From Nitrospirota bacterium (lineage in GTDB: Bacteria; Nitrospirota; Thermodesulfovibrionia; Thermodesulfovibrionales; JdFR-88), in contig JAKAGP010000013.1 of the NCBI GenBank assembly GCA_021825785.1, positions 1 to 12,016 of the forward strand: DNA of 12,016 nucleotides. The letters are read 5' to 3'. Positions 1 to 7,005 of the stretch are shown here, piece after piece. The notes beneath the pieces are model-generated. The model searched no databases and was not told the DNA's origin. It worked only from the letters and a program-made list of their open reading frames with translations. Position 1 is the first letter of the stretch; each line of letters begins with the position of its first letter. The translations under genes were made by a program, and so were the position numbers.

Positions 1-447
1 CTGTGCGCCTTTTTCCCTCAGGTGCCGCGTGAGGGCCCTCGTGTCTATCCCCTCTATGGCCGTTATGCCTTTTTCCTTCAGGTATTCCCCCAATGAGGCG
101 TGGGAGCGCCAGTTGCTTCTCATAGGCATGTATTCCCTTACGATAAACCCGTTGGCATAGGGCTTTTCGGACTCCATGTCCTCCATATTGACGCCGTAGT
201 TGCCTATCTGGGTATAGGTCATCGTTACGATCTGCCCTTTGTACGAAGGGTCTGTTAGTATCTCCTGGTAGCCGGTCATTGACGTGTTGAAGACCACTTC
301 GCCTATGGCCTGGCCGGGCGCCCCGAAAGAAAAACCTTCAAACACCAGGCCGTCCCTGAGGACAAGCAGGGCTTTTTCGCTTCTTTTGTTTTTTTTGTCT
401 TTTCTGTCTTTATCTTGTTTGTCTTTTTGCGTCATGCCCGCTGCCAT
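1..447 (-). CDS. carA: Carbamoyl-phosphate synthase small subunit, N-terminal part (partial)
   Basis: CarA is the glutamine amidotransferase subunit that feeds ammonia to CarB for making carbamoyl phosphate, used for pyrimidines and arginine. The visible 149 codons cover the CarA N-terminal domain, with family segments [38 protein letters not shown] and [15 protein letters not shown]; the amidotransferase domain lies beyond the left edge. I chose the ATG at 447 because AGAAGG sits 7 bases before it. The in-frame ATG at 435, which overlaps the pyrC stop as ATGA, is the alternative and has a weaker ribosome site. Either start gives an unusual hydrophilic Lys/Asp-rich N-terminal extension (about residues 5-22) before the usual [13 protein letters not shown] beginning. 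It is translationally coupled to pyrC, and carB would be expected next. Confidence 0.95.
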   Translation of the reverse strand, partial: MAAGMTQKDKQDKDRKDKKNKRSEKALLVLRDGLVFEGFSFGAPGQAIGEVVFNTSMTGYQEILTDPSYKGQIVTMTYTQIGNYGVNMEDMESEKPYANGFIVREYMPMRSNWRSHASLGEYLKEKGITAIEGIDTRALTRHLREKGAQ

Positions 448-1733
448 TCCATTACCTTCTCTCTGAAAATGGTTTTAATGACCGCACCTTTAAGCTCCAT
501 GCCGTCAAAGGGGGTGTTTTTTCCAAGCGATATGAAGTTTTCTCCGGCCTCAACTACGCACCGTCTCTGCGGGTCCACGATCGCCAGTTCGGCGGACATG
601 CCCTCCCTGAGTGTGCCCCCATCTATTCTGAGCGCTTTTGCCGGGTTTTGGGTCAGTTTCCTTATCAGTTCCATCTCCGAAAGCACGCCCAGTTCCACAA
701 GGGCCAAAGATAACGGCAACGCCGTCTCCAGCCCGGATATGCCGGGCGGAGCGTCATCGAACTGCCTTGAAATCTTTTCCGCCCTGCTGTGCGGGGCGTG
801 GTCGGTAGCTATTATGTCTATGGTGCCGTCCTTGAGTCCTTCCTTTATGGCCTCCACATCTTTATGGGTCCTCAGAGGCGGGTTCACCCTGGCATGAGTG
901 TTAAAGCCGCTTACGGCCTCTTCAGTTAGGCTGAAATAGTGCGGGCATGTCTCCGCTGTAACGTTAACGCCCCTCTCTTTTGCCTGTCTTATCACCCTCA
1001 CTCCGCCCATGGTGGATACATGCGCTATATGCACCCTTCCGCCTGTAAGCTCGGAGAGCGCTATGTCCCTGTATATCATCACTTCTTCCGCTATCGAAGG
1101 GGAGCCCTTCAGCCCCATTGTGACGGAAAGGAGACCCTCGTTCATGACGCCGCCATCGGAAAGCAAAGGGTCTTCAGCATGGGAGATTATTAAGGCATCC
1201 AGCCCCCTGGCGTACTCGAGCGCTCTTCTCATGATTATCGGGTTGGCCACCGGCCTGCCGTCATCAGAGAAGGCCACACACCCCGCCTCCCGCATCATGT
1301 AAAAAGGGGCAAGCTCCTCCCCCGTCTGCCCTTTTGTGACCGCCCCTATGGGAAGCACCCTCGCGTTTCCTTCGGCCCGGGCCTTTTTCAGTATGAATTC
1401 AGTCACTCCGGGATTGTCGTTTACGGGATTGGTATTCGGCATGGCGCAAACGGTGGTAAAGCCGCCGTGAAGGGCCGCCAGGGAGCCTGTCCTGATCGTC
1501 TCTTTGTTCTCGTAACCGGGTTCCCTTAAGTGAGTGTGCATGTCTATCAAACCGGGGATCACCCACATCCCCCCCGCATCGATTATCCTGTCCTGTCCTG
1601 AGAGGTCCTCGCCTTTCAGCTTTTTGTCCCTGGCGAACGTCTTTATGAGCCCGTCTTCCATAAGTATGTCCGCCCTGCCGGCAAACTCCTGGGAAGGGTC
1701 TATGACGCGGCCTCCAGTGATGAGTATCCTCAT
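432..1733 (-). CDS. pyrC: Dihydroorotase
   Basis: Dihydroorotase closes N-carbamoyl-aspartate to dihydroorotate, the third step of de novo pyrimidine synthesis. The 433-residue product has the full amidohydrolase motif set: DMHTHLRE with zinc-binding His66 and His68, FSDDGRPV (Asp157/158), SHAED (His185), HIAHVST (His235, His238) and ATDHAPH with catalytic Asp311. Length and motifs fit the class I (PyrC/AllB-like) enzymes of Gram-positives, Aquifex and Geobacter rather than the short E. coli type. The reading frame is open far upstream through pyrB sequence, but the start at 1733 is clear: an AGAGGA ribosome site lies 7 bases before it, the protein begins [13 protein letters not shown] as the family does, and the ATG overlaps the pyrB stop as ATGA. 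It is the third gene of the operon. Confidence 0.96.
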   Translation of the reverse strand: MRILITGGRVIDPSQEFAGRADILMEDGLIKTFARDKKLKGEDLSGQDRIIDAGGMWVIPGLIDMHTHLREPGYENKETIRTGSLAALHGGFTTVCAMPNTNPVNDNPGVTEFILKKARAEGNARVLPIGAVTKGQTGEELAPFYMMREAGCVAFSDDGRPVANPIIMRRALEYARGLDALIISHAEDPLLSDGGVMNEGLLSVTMGLKGSPSIAEEVMIYRDIALSELTGGRVHIAHVSTMGGVRVIRQAKERGVNVTAETCPHYFSLTEEAVSGFNTHARVNPPLRTHKDVEAIKEGLKDGTIDIIATDHAPHSRAEKISRQFDDAPPGISGLETALPLSLALVELGVLSEMELIRKLTQNPAKALRIDGGTLREGMSAELAIVDPQRRCVVEAGENFISLGKNTPFDGMELKGAVIKTIFREKVMEWQRA

Positions 1734-2659
1734 TGATCTTTCCTCTCGTCCAGGTGGTACATGACCGCCATTCTCACCGCAAGGCCGTTTGTAACTTGCT
1801 CCAGTATCACGGAGTTCTCTCCATCGGCCACCGTTGAGGCTATCTCTATTCCACGGTTCATTGGGCCGGGGTGCATCACTATTGCGTCCCGCTTTGCCGC
1901 TTCCAGCCTTTTCCTTGAGAGCCCCCATTGACTGAAGTATTCGGCGGTGGTCGGGAAAAACCCCTTCCCCTGCCTTTCAAGCTGAAGCCTTAGCATCATT
2001 ATTACGTCCGCGCCGTCCAGGCCTTCATCCATGCTGCTTGTGGTGTTCACGCCAAGCTCACTGAACTCTTCCGGCAGAAGTGTCGCAGGCCCGACAAGCC
2101 TTATGTCCGCCCCCAGCTTTTTCAGGCAGTAGACGTTGGACTTGGCCACCCTGCTGTGTATGATGTCCCCCACTATGGCAACTTTCAACCCCTCGAACCC
2201 GCCTTTTTTCTCCTTTATGGTAAATGCGTCCAGGAGGGCCTGGGTGGGGTGCTCGTTCGTTCCGTCCCCTGCGTTTATGAGGTGTGCCTTCAGGTGCCTG
2301 GACAGCATGTGCGGCGTGCCGGAAGATGAGTGCCTGATTATTATGATGTCTGCGCCCAGGGCCTCCACGGTGAGGGCGGTGTCCAGCAGACTCTCGCCTT
2401 TAAGGATGCTGCTAGAGGGGGCGGAAAAATTTATCACGTCCGTGCTTAGTCTCTTGGCGGCAAGCTCGAAAGAGGTCCTCGTGCGCGTGGAAGGCTCCAG
2501 GAACAGGTTTACGACCGTCCTGCCCCTGAGCGCCGGGACCTTTTTTATGTCCCGCTTCAGGATGTCCTTGAACGACCCGGCGGAGTTCAGATAAAGCATT
2601 ATCTCCTGGGCGGAAAGCTCCTTGATGCCAAGAAGATGCCTGCCGCCTGCGCTAGCCAT
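1730..2659 (-). CDS. pyrB: Aspartate carbamoyltransferase catalytic subunit
   Basis: PyrB joins carbamoyl phosphate and aspartate, the committed pyrimidine step. The 309-residue product is of normal length. It carries the carbamoyl-phosphate loop [10 protein letters not shown] (residues 56-65), the loop lysine in SILKGES (Lys87), HPTQALLDA (137-145) and MHPGPMNRG (262-270). No regulatory pyrI gene lies beside it, consistent with control at transcription by PyrR rather than by an allosteric subunit. The ORF extends upstream to 2710, but ATG 2659 is preferred because purine-rich GGGAG lies close before it and the protein then starts as family members do. Its start overlaps the end of pyrR by 8 bases, and its stop overlaps the pyrC start. 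Confidence 0.97.
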   Translation of the reverse strand: MASAGGRHLLGIKELSAQEIMLYLNSAGSFKDILKRDIKKVPALRGRTVVNLFLEPSTRTRTSFELAAKRLSTDVINFSAPSSSILKGESLLDTALTVEALGADIIIIRHSSSGTPHMLSRHLKAHLINAGDGTNEHPTQALLDAFTIKEKKGGFEGLKVAIVGDIIHSRVAKSNVYCLKKLGADIRLVGPATLLPEEFSELGVNTTSSMDEGLDGADVIMMLRLQLERQGKGFFPTTAEYFSQWGLSRKRLEAAKRDAIVMHPGPMNRGIEIASTVADGENSVILEQVTNGLAVRMAVMYHLDERKDQ

Positions 2660-3266
2660 TTTTCTCCCTTTCCTCCCCGGTCTTATTTTCTTCTCCGGGC
2701 CGCTTTTCATCTCTAGTATTGGCCCTGTCTTTTACCTCTTCTTCGGGGACAAGAAGGACGCTGTCATCATGGCCGTCCTCCTTAAGGAGCACCTCCACGC
2801 GTTCGCTCCTTGATGTCGGGATATTCTTACCCGCGTAATCGGCCCTTATGGGCAGTTCCCTGTGCCCGCGGTCCACAAGCACGGCAAGCTGCACAAGCGA
2901 CGGCCTGCCCATGTCCATGATGGCGTCCATGGCGGCCCTGATGGACCGGCCGGTGAAAAAAACATCGTCCACTATCACGACCTTTTTACCTTCCAGGTCG
3001 AAGGGCATATCGGTGCGGCTGACCACGGAGGGCTGGCGTATCCGTATGTCGTCACGGTAAAAGGATATGTCCAGCGAGCCAACCGGTATGTCGGCTCCTT
3101 CCGTGTTCTTTATCTTTCCCGCTATCCTTTCCGCAAGGTGCACGCCGCCACGCTGTATGCCCACCAGGCAGAGCCCTTCCGTGCCCTTGTTCCGCTCGAT
3201 GATCTCATGGCTTATCCTCGTCAGGGTTCGTTCTATCTCTTTGCTGTCAAGGAGCTGTTTTGTCAT
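2652..3266 (-). CDS. pyrR: Bifunctional pyr operon regulator / uracil phosphoribosyltransferase
   Basis: PyrR is a phosphoribosyltransferase-fold protein that, in well-studied Gram-positives, binds pyr leader RNA when charged with UMP and promotes termination; many members also convert uracil and PRPP to UMP. The PRPP loop [13 protein letters not shown] is at residues 96-108. The family block [20 protein letters not shown] follows, then the PTSRSE segment. The core ends near residue 175, and a charged tail of about 30 residues follows ([20 protein letters not shown] onward), longer than the usual roughly 180-residue protein. The ribosome site before ATG 3266 is weak. As the first gene of the operon it sits directly downstream of a leader with a matching PyrR-type hairpin, so autoregulation is likely. 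Confidence 0.96.
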   Translation of the reverse strand: MTKQLLDSKEIERTLTRISHEIIERNKGTEGLCLVGIQRGGVHLAERIAGKIKNTEGADIPVGSLDISFYRDDIRIRQPSVVSRTDMPFDLEGKKVVIVDDVFFTGRSIRAAMDAIMDMGRPSLVQLAVLVDRGHRELPIRADYAGKNIPTSRSERVEVLLKEDGHDDSVLLVPEEEVKDRANTRDEKRPGEENKTGEEREKNG

Positions 3267-3308
3267 ATTTCAGTCCGTTCGGGGATTCCCGGGTTTGTTT
3301 TGGATGGC

Positions 3309-3336
3309 AAAAAAAAACCTCCCCCTGTGGGAAGGT
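3309..3336 (-). terminator. pyr operon attenuator terminator
   Basis: Read on the minus strand, ACCTTCCC (3336-3329), a four-base loop, then GGGGAGGT (3324-3317) form an 8-bp stem with one G-U pair, followed by an unbroken run of nine T ending at 3309. It lies 43 bases before the pyrR start and inside the presumed leader, so it should act as a conditional terminator rather than the end of a gene. Confidence 0.85.
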
Positions 3337-3380
3337 CCGCTTCGCAAAATTTGACTTTTGGCTTTTTCACGCGCTCTCCT

Positions 3381-3414
3381 ACCTTGTTAACCTCTCCGGG
3401 TTAAATTAAAGGTG
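3381..3414 (-). promoter_or_regulatory. PyrR-binding loop (anti-antiterminator) in the pyr leader
   Basis: On the minus strand an upper stem AACC/GGTT closes the hexaloop CGGAGA, followed by AACAAGGT. This matches the Bacillus PyrR recognition hairpin as I know it, with a CNGNGA-type loop and flanking GG. A lower stem ACCTT (3414-3410) with AAGGT (3385-3381) is separated from the upper stem by an internal bulge, as in known binding loops. The same AAGGT can instead pair with ACCTT at the base of the terminator (3336-3332), giving a mutually exclusive antiterminator. PyrR-UMP binding would hold the hairpin and release the terminator. The structure is seen; the regulation is inferred from the family. 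Confidence 0.85.
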
Positions 3415-3421
3415 CTGAATT

Positions 3422-3451
3422 ATTAAAGCATAAACGGGAAGGGGAGGTCAA
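3422..3451 (-). promoter_or_regulatory. Predicted promoter of the pyr operon
   Basis: On the minus strand TTGACC (3451-3446), an 18-base spacer and TTTAAT (3427-3422) form a plausible sigma-70 promoter. The start of transcription would fall near 3415, immediately before the lower stem of the PyrR hairpin, giving a leader of about 150 bases. The -10 box is weak, so the call rests mainly on position. Confidence 0.5.
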
Positions 3452-3468
3452 ACGGTAAGGGATGCGGA

Positions 3469-3477
3469 TGTTATAAT
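3469..3477 (+). promoter_or_regulatory. Predicted extended -10 promoter of the DUF255 gene
   Basis: TGTTATAAT combines a perfect TATAAT (3472-3477) with the TG of an extended -10 box. No good -35 lies 17 bases upstream, which extended -10 promoters can tolerate. Initiation near 3484 would give a short 5' leader before ATG 3505. It is divergent from, and close to, the pyr promoter. Confidence 0.55.
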
Positions 3478-3504
3478 CTTTTGAAAAAGGGGGAACGTGA
3501 TGAG

Positions 3505-5505
3505 ATGAAGAAAAAGCTTGCAGATGAGAAAAGCCCGTACCTGCAGAAGGCCGCAAGGCAGAAGATAAACTGGCTGCCCTATTGCGAGGAGGCATTCAGG
3601 AAGGCAAAAGAGGAGGGTAAGGCCGTGTTCCTCAGCTCCGGGGCGGGATGGTGCCACTGGTGCCACGTCCAGGCGGCGGAGAGTTTCGAGGACCCGCAGG
3701 TCGTGGAACAGCTAAATAAGGATTTTATCTGCATAAAGATTGACAGGGACCTGCGCCCGGACATAGACAGGCGGTACCAGGAGGCCCTTGCCGCAATGGG
3801 GCACGGCGGCGGCTGGCCGCTCAGCATTTTCCTTACGCCGGAGGGAAAACCTTTTTACGGCGGGACATATTTCCCTCCGGTGGACTCCATGGGCAGGCCC
3901 GGCTTCAAAAAGGTGCTCACCGAGGTGTCCCAGTTCTATGCCCAGAACAAGGAGAAGGCACAAGAGTATTCAGACCGCGTGATAGAGCACCTGAGGCAGG
4001 GATTGCTCGCAAAGCCGGAGCCGTCCGAAAAAGAAAAAGGGTCTGCGGAAGAACAGATAAGCGCGTCCTCCCTTGAGGCGGCCGTAATGGATATGCTAAA
4101 GGACTTCGACCCCCAGAACGGAGGCTTTGGCAATTACCCCAAATTCCCCATGCCGGGTGCCATAAGGTTCCTTTCGGGCCAGTATTTCAGGGATAAAAAT
4201 CTTTCCCTTGGCGACGCCATAAAAAGGACGCTTACGGCCATGGCAACAGGAGGCGTCTATGACCAGATAGGCGGCGGGTTCCACAGGTATTCCACCGATG
4301 CGTCCTGGATAATCCCGCATTTCGAAAAGATGGCGGAAGATAACGCATGGCTGCTTGTAAATTACCTGGAGGGTTTTTATCTCTTCGGGGAGCCCCTGTT
4401 CAAAAAGACCGCCCTTGGGATAATCGATTTCGCAAAGGGCGTGCTTTCAGACCCGCAGGGCGGCTTTTATTCAAGCCAGGACGCGGACATAACGCCGGAG
4501 GACGAGGGCGGATATTTCACCTGGACGCAGGAAGATTTTAAAGCGGTGCTGGAAGGGGATGAGCTCCAGGTTGCCTCTCTACATTTCCTCCATGAAAACG
4601 GGGCCATGCCGCACGGAGAAAAAAAGAAGCATGTGCTTTTCATCGCCATGGGACCGGAGGAGATAGCCCAAAAAACGGGCCTGGATGCCGGTATGGTGAG
4701 GTCGCTGATAGAAAGCGCGAAGGGCAAGCTACTGGCCGCGCGGTCCAGAAGGGAGCCCCCTTTCGTGGACAAGAGCCTTTATTCCTCTGTAAACGGCCTT
4801 TTCGTCTCCGCGTACTTGTCCGCCTGGCGGGTTTTTGGGGACGCGTATTTGAAGGATTTTGCCCTCCTGTCTTTAAACAGGATGTTAAAAGAGAACCTGA
4901 GGGACGGGATATTGTACAGGAGCGGGGATGTGCCAGGCGTGCTGGATGATTACGCCCATATGACCGGGGCGCTCCTGGACGCCTATGAGAACACGGGGCA
5001 GGCGGAGTTTCTTGAAAAGGCCGAAGGGTTGGCCCTGACGCTTCAGAAGGATTTTCTCGACGGGCAGTCCGGAGGGTTTTTCGACAGCCGGGAGGAAGTG
5101 ATGGGCCTGAAGTTCAGGAATGTCGAGGACATCCCTCACCCCTCCGCAAACGCGCAGCTCATATGGCATTTCCTGAGGCTTTCAGCCATCACCGGGAATG
5201 CCTCCTACATGGAAACCGCCAAAGGTTCCCTATTGGCCTTCGCGGACAGGGCGAAGGGGCTTGGCATTCATGCAGGCACATATTTCTATGCCCTGGATGG
5301 CTTTTACAATTATATGGTCCTGAACGTGGAGGCGGCGGCGGAAAGCCCTCTTGCGGCCGCTGCAAGGAATGTTTTCAGGCCCCACAAGATAGTTTCCTAT
5401 GGCAAGGACCTGGGCAGGGTGACGCCATGCGTGACCGGCAGGTGCCTGCAGGCGGTCACGGACCCCGGCGCGCTTGAGAAGGTTATCTCAAGCCCCTCTG
5501 TTTAA
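3505..5505 (+). CDS. Thioredoxin domain-containing protein, DUF255/YyaL (SSP411-like) family
   Basis: The 666-residue product has two parts. The N-terminal thioredoxin-like DUF255 domain (about residues 5-165) shows DEKSPYLQ at the start, GWCHWCHVQAAESFED with the CxxC pair Cys50/Cys53, DRDLRPDID, and GGGWPLSIFLTPEGKPFYGG. A long region resembling the alpha/alpha-barrel of N-acylglucosamine 2-epimerase-like proteins follows. The family is widespread (YyaL in Bacillus, SPATA20 in animals) but its reaction is not established to my knowledge. It appears cytoplasmic, with no signal peptide or membrane segment. I chose ATG 3505 because MKKKLADEKSPYL matches the family start; a TTG at 3481 is also in frame but lies almost on the predicted transcription start. 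A run of five G about 11 bases upstream is the best ribosome site. No operon partner follows. Confidence 0.92.
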   Translation: MKKKLADEKSPYLQKAARQKINWLPYCEEAFRKAKEEGKAVFLSSGAGWCHWCHVQAAESFEDPQVVEQLNKDFICIKIDRDLRPDIDRRYQEALAAMGHGGGWPLSIFLTPEGKPFYGGTYFPPVDSMGRPGFKKVLTEVSQFYAQNKEKAQEYSDRVIEHLRQGLLAKPEPSEKEKGSAEEQISASSLEAAVMDMLKDFDPQNGGFGNYPKFPMPGAIRFLSGQYFRDKNLSLGDAIKRTLTAMATGGVYDQIGGGFHRYSTDASWIIPHFEKMAEDNAWLLVNYLEGFYLFGEPLFKKTALGIIDFAKGVLSDPQGGFYSSQDADITPEDEGGYFTWTQEDFKAVLEGDELQVASLHFLHENGAMPHGEKKKHVLFIAMGPEEIAQKTGLDAGMVRSLIESAKGKLLAARSRREPPFVDKSLYSSVNGLFVSAYLSAWRVFGDAYLKDFALLSLNRMLKENLRDGILYRSGDVPGVLDDYAHMTGALLDAYENTGQAEFLEKAEGLALTLQKDFLDGQSGGFFDSREEVMGLKFRNVEDIPHPSANAQLIWHFLRLSAITGNASYMETAKGSLLAFADRAKGLGIHAGTYFYALDGFYNYMVLNVEAAAESPLAAAARNVFRPHKIVSYGKDLGRVTPCVTGRCLQAVTDPGALEKVISSPSV

Positions 5506-5568
5506 AGATGCATTGTCGCGGGAATTTTTTTTGCAAAGCCCCTGAATGGTATTAAAGGGGTTAATAAC

Positions 5569-5600
5569 AAGGAAGGCGGCGGGAAAAAGCCGCCTTCCTT
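5569..5600 (+). terminator. Strong hairpin after the DUF255 gene, possible terminator
   Basis: AAGGAAGGCGGC and GCCGCCTTCCTT form a perfect 12-bp stem around an 8-base loop. No T-run follows on the plus strand, so it is not a textbook intrinsic terminator. On the minus strand the stem is followed by a modestly T-rich stretch (TTGTTATTAA). Its right arm runs into the -35 box of the tRNA-Val promoter, so it may insulate the two units. Confidence 0.55.
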
Positions 5601-5628
5601 GACATCCGGCTCTTAAAGCCATTAGAAT
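5599..5628 (+). promoter_or_regulatory. Predicted promoter of tRNA-Val
   Basis: TTGACA (5599-5604), an 18-base spacer and TAGAAT (5623-5628) form a near-consensus sigma-70 promoter. Transcription would start around 5635, a few bases before the mature tRNA 5' end at 5640. The first two T of the -35 box are also the last two bases of the preceding hairpin. Confidence 0.7.
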
Positions 5629-5639
5629 TTTAATTCCAA

Positions 5640-5711
5640 GGGCGATTAGCTCAGCGGGAGAGCGCTGCCTTCACACGGCAGAGGCCGTGGGTTCGAAACC
5701 CTCATCGCCCA
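5640..5711 (+). tRNA. tRNA-Val, anticodon CAC
   Basis: A full cloverleaf of 72 bases can be drawn: acceptor GGGCGAT/ATCGCCC, D stem GCTC/GAGC, anticodon stem CTGCC/GGCAG around loop TTCACAC (anticodon CAC, reading GUG), a 5-base variable loop, and the TTCGAAA T loop. The T stem GTGGG/CCCTC has one U-U mismatch at its second pair. The 3' CCA is not encoded (the discriminator A is followed by TTC), so CCA-adding enzyme would be needed, unlike the tRNA-Leu in this window. Confidence 0.96.
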
Positions 5712-5770
5712 TTCTTTAAATCCTCTAACACTTCCTGCCTGCTTATGATATCGTTTCCGGACGCTGGCTA

Positions 5771-6205
5771 TCAAAAAAACCGGTGCCCAAGAAACCAGCA
5801 AAATTCCTTATCGTCCTTCGTCACGTGATCGTTTACCCAATCCACCACCATATGTACCGTCTTTACGGACAGCTCGTATGCGCCTCTTGCTCCTGGTGCC
5901 CTTAGTTCAAGCAGTTCTTCCTTTAAGGCAAGCGTTCCGGCGGCAAACCTTTCATGTTTTTCCTTATGGGGGAAATATGACGGATAGCCATAATGCCTCA
6001 TGGCTCTCTCTTCTTCTGAAAGATGGACCTTAATATATTCCTCCAGGAAAACTATGATTCCATGGATCATGTGCTTGCAAGAGCTCTCCTTGATGGCATG
6101 CCTCAAGGTATCCATCCTTCTTAGCAGGCCGTTTTTTATTCTCTCCCTTGCCAGGATGCACTTGTCCGGGCGGATATCCGTATCGAGGCATTTCGTCATT
6201 TGCAT
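5771..6205 (-). CDS. Hemerythrin-like protein lacking the first iron-binding His
   Basis: The 144-residue product has the later bacteriohemerythrin motifs in order and spacing: VHLSEEERAM (His and Glu of the HxxxE pair), FPHKEKHERF (HxxxH) and WVNDHVTKDD (His and Asp, HxxxxD). Hemerythrins are four-helix-bundle proteins binding O2 or sensing redox through a di-iron centre. The usual N-terminal segment with the first ligand (ID.QH..L) is not present. The aligned stretch RERIKNGLLRRMDTLRHA has Lys or Asn there, leaving five of the six protein side chains. I found no frameshift restoring it. The start at 6205 has AAAGGA 5 bases upstream. No signal peptide or fused sensor domain is seen. It stands alone, divergent from the AT-hook gene. 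An altered metal site or a partly decayed gene are both possible. Confidence 0.82.
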   Translation of the reverse strand: MQMTKCLDTDIRPDKCILARERIKNGLLRRMDTLRHAIKESSCKHMIHGIIVFLEEYIKVHLSEEERAMRHYGYPSYFPHKEKHERFAAGTLALKEELLELRAPGARGAYELSVKTVHMVVDWVNDHVTKDDKEFCWFLGHRFF

Positions 6206-6363
6206 GGTCGTCCTTTCTTTCTTAAAGAAACCGGATGTTTTAAGGTGCGCGGCTTCAGTAATTAATTTATCAATCCCTTGTTACATCGTGATGTCGGAGG
6301 TATTAAGTTTCAGTAAATGTGTGCAAATGTAATTTGACCTCTGTTTGAGGGCAATTCGATTTC
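6206..6363. other. Divergent intergenic region with two inverted repeats
   Basis: The gap between the hemerythrin-like gene and the AT-hook gene promoter contains two perfect short inverted repeats: TTTCTT-A-AAGAAA (6218-6230), just upstream of the hemerythrin ribosome site, and ACATC-GT-GATGT (6283-6294). Either could be an operator. I could not find a convincing minus-strand promoter for the hemerythrin-like gene. Confidence 0.4.
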
Positions 6364-6392
6364 TTGACAGGTCACCATAAAAAACATATAGT
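6364..6392 (+). promoter_or_regulatory. Strong predicted promoter of the AT-hook protein gene
   Basis: TTGACA (6364-6369), exactly 17 bases, then TATAGT (6387-6392): one mismatch from the sigma-70 consensus, followed by very AT-rich sequence. The transcript would begin near 6399 with a short leader ending in a perfect GGAGG ribosome site (6417-6421). Together these suggest abundant expression. Confidence 0.75.
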
Positions 6393-6426
6393 AATTTCAA
6401 ATATTTTTTATTTTTTGGAGGACCTG

Positions 6427-6786
6427 ATGCCAGACAACATAATTGAATTGATTAAAAAGCAGGGCGAGAAGCGGGTTGCCGATATCCGCGAACTTACCGG
6501 CAAGCTATCTGAACAGCTCAAGCACCTTATTAGCCTTATCCCCGAGGAAACGAGAAACAAAAGCCTGGAGACCTTCCTCAATGACATCAGAAAAGGGGTC
6601 CTTGGGGAAAGGACACCGCGCCAGGGCGTAAAAAGGGGCAGGAAGCCGGCCGCTGCAAAACGCGGCAGAAAGGCCGTGCCCGGCGTAAAGCCTGCCGCAA
6701 AAAGGGGCAGGAGGAAAAAAGAAACGGATAAAGAAAAAAAACAAAAAACCTCGCAGGCCGTTGAGAGCGGACAGAAAACGGCATAA
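6427..6786 (+). CDS. Small basic AT-hook / histone H1-like protein, putative nucleoid protein
   Basis: The 119-residue product has an acidic-to-neutral helical N-terminal half (residues 1-60, IIELIKKQG..LTGKLSEQLKHLISLIPEE, likely coiled coil). Its C-terminal half is low-complexity, rich in Lys, Ala, Gly and Pro. That tail carries KRGRKP (69-74), KRGRKA (78-83) and KRGRRKK (92-98), each resembling the minor-groove-binding AT-hook core RGR. This two-part plan recalls bacterial histone H1-like and nucleoid-associated proteins, so I infer DNA binding, not a defined regulator. ATG 6427 is chosen over the upstream TTG at 6364 because GGAGG lies 5 bases before it and the TTG lies inside the promoter. 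It is a single-gene unit with a promoter and terminator of its own. No specific family is recognised with certainty. Confidence 0.8.
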   Translation: MPDNIIELIKKQGEKRVADIRELTGKLSEQLKHLISLIPEETRNKSLETFLNDIRKGVLGERTPRQGVKRGRKPAAAKRGRKAVPGVKPAAKRGRRKKETDKEKKQKTSQAVESGQKTA

Positions 6787-6807
6787 GGCCCGCCCCGCAA
6801 ATAAAAT

Positions 6808-6866
6808 AAAAAACAGGGCGAGTCCTTTAAATCAAATCAAATCAAATAAAAAAGGCCCCGTTTTTT
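6808..6866. terminator. Probable bidirectional terminator between convergent genes
   Basis: AAAAAAC-A-GGGC (6808-6819) can pair with GCCC-C-GTTTTTT (6855-6866), giving 11 pairs with one A-C mismatch and a large AT-rich loop. The T-run lies on the 3' side for both strands (TTTTTTA on plus, TTTTTTATTTTATTT on minus). This suits the end of the plus-strand AT-hook gene and, less closely, the convergent copA. The long loop weakens the call. Confidence 0.5.
6829..6847 (+). repeat. Short tandem repeat, AAATC units
   Basis: Three perfect AAATC copies plus AAAT occupy the loop of the predicted terminator. It is too short to infer a function. Confidence 0.7.
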
Positions 6867-7005
6867 AAGGCTGGTTTTACACGCTTTAAAGCTGTCCTAT
6901 TTGTACTAGTCATACCCTGCATGTGAATTCCAGTGATGCCCTTTTTTCGCGGTGCGGAGGCCTTGTTGTTCTTGTCGTCACCCGGCCACATATTGCCTCA
7001 TCCTT
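6867..7005. other. Intergenic gap downstream of copA, nothing clear
   Basis: I see no supported gene, RNA or dedicated hairpin here. A plus-strand ORF beginning at 6923 runs into the antisense of copA and lacks a ribosome site, so it is not called. Confidence 0.4.

Noticed and set aside
1734..1928. N-terminal extension of dihydroorotase into pyrB sequence
   Set aside because: The extra residues are an out-of-frame reading of pyrB. The start at 1733 has a ribosome site and the family's N-terminus.
2862..3404. Plus-strand ORFs opposite pyrR and its leader
   Set aside because: pyrR motifs are unmistakable on the minus strand and these frames have no recognisable family features.
6098..6205. 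Frameshift as the reason for the missing first His in the hemerythrin-like protein
   Set aside because: I read the alternative minus frames across the N-terminus. None gives the expected ID.QH..L segment, so substitution or replacement is more likely than a simple frameshift.
6000..6332. Plus-strand ORF opposite the hemerythrin-like gene
   Set aside because: The minus-strand frame carries hemerythrin motifs at correct spacing; the plus-strand frame has none.
6408..6800. Minus-strand ORFs opposite the AT-hook gene
   Set aside because: They are Phe/Leu/Pro-rich shadows of a Lys/Gly/Arg-coding strand, without a promoter or ribosome site, and the plus-strand gene has both.
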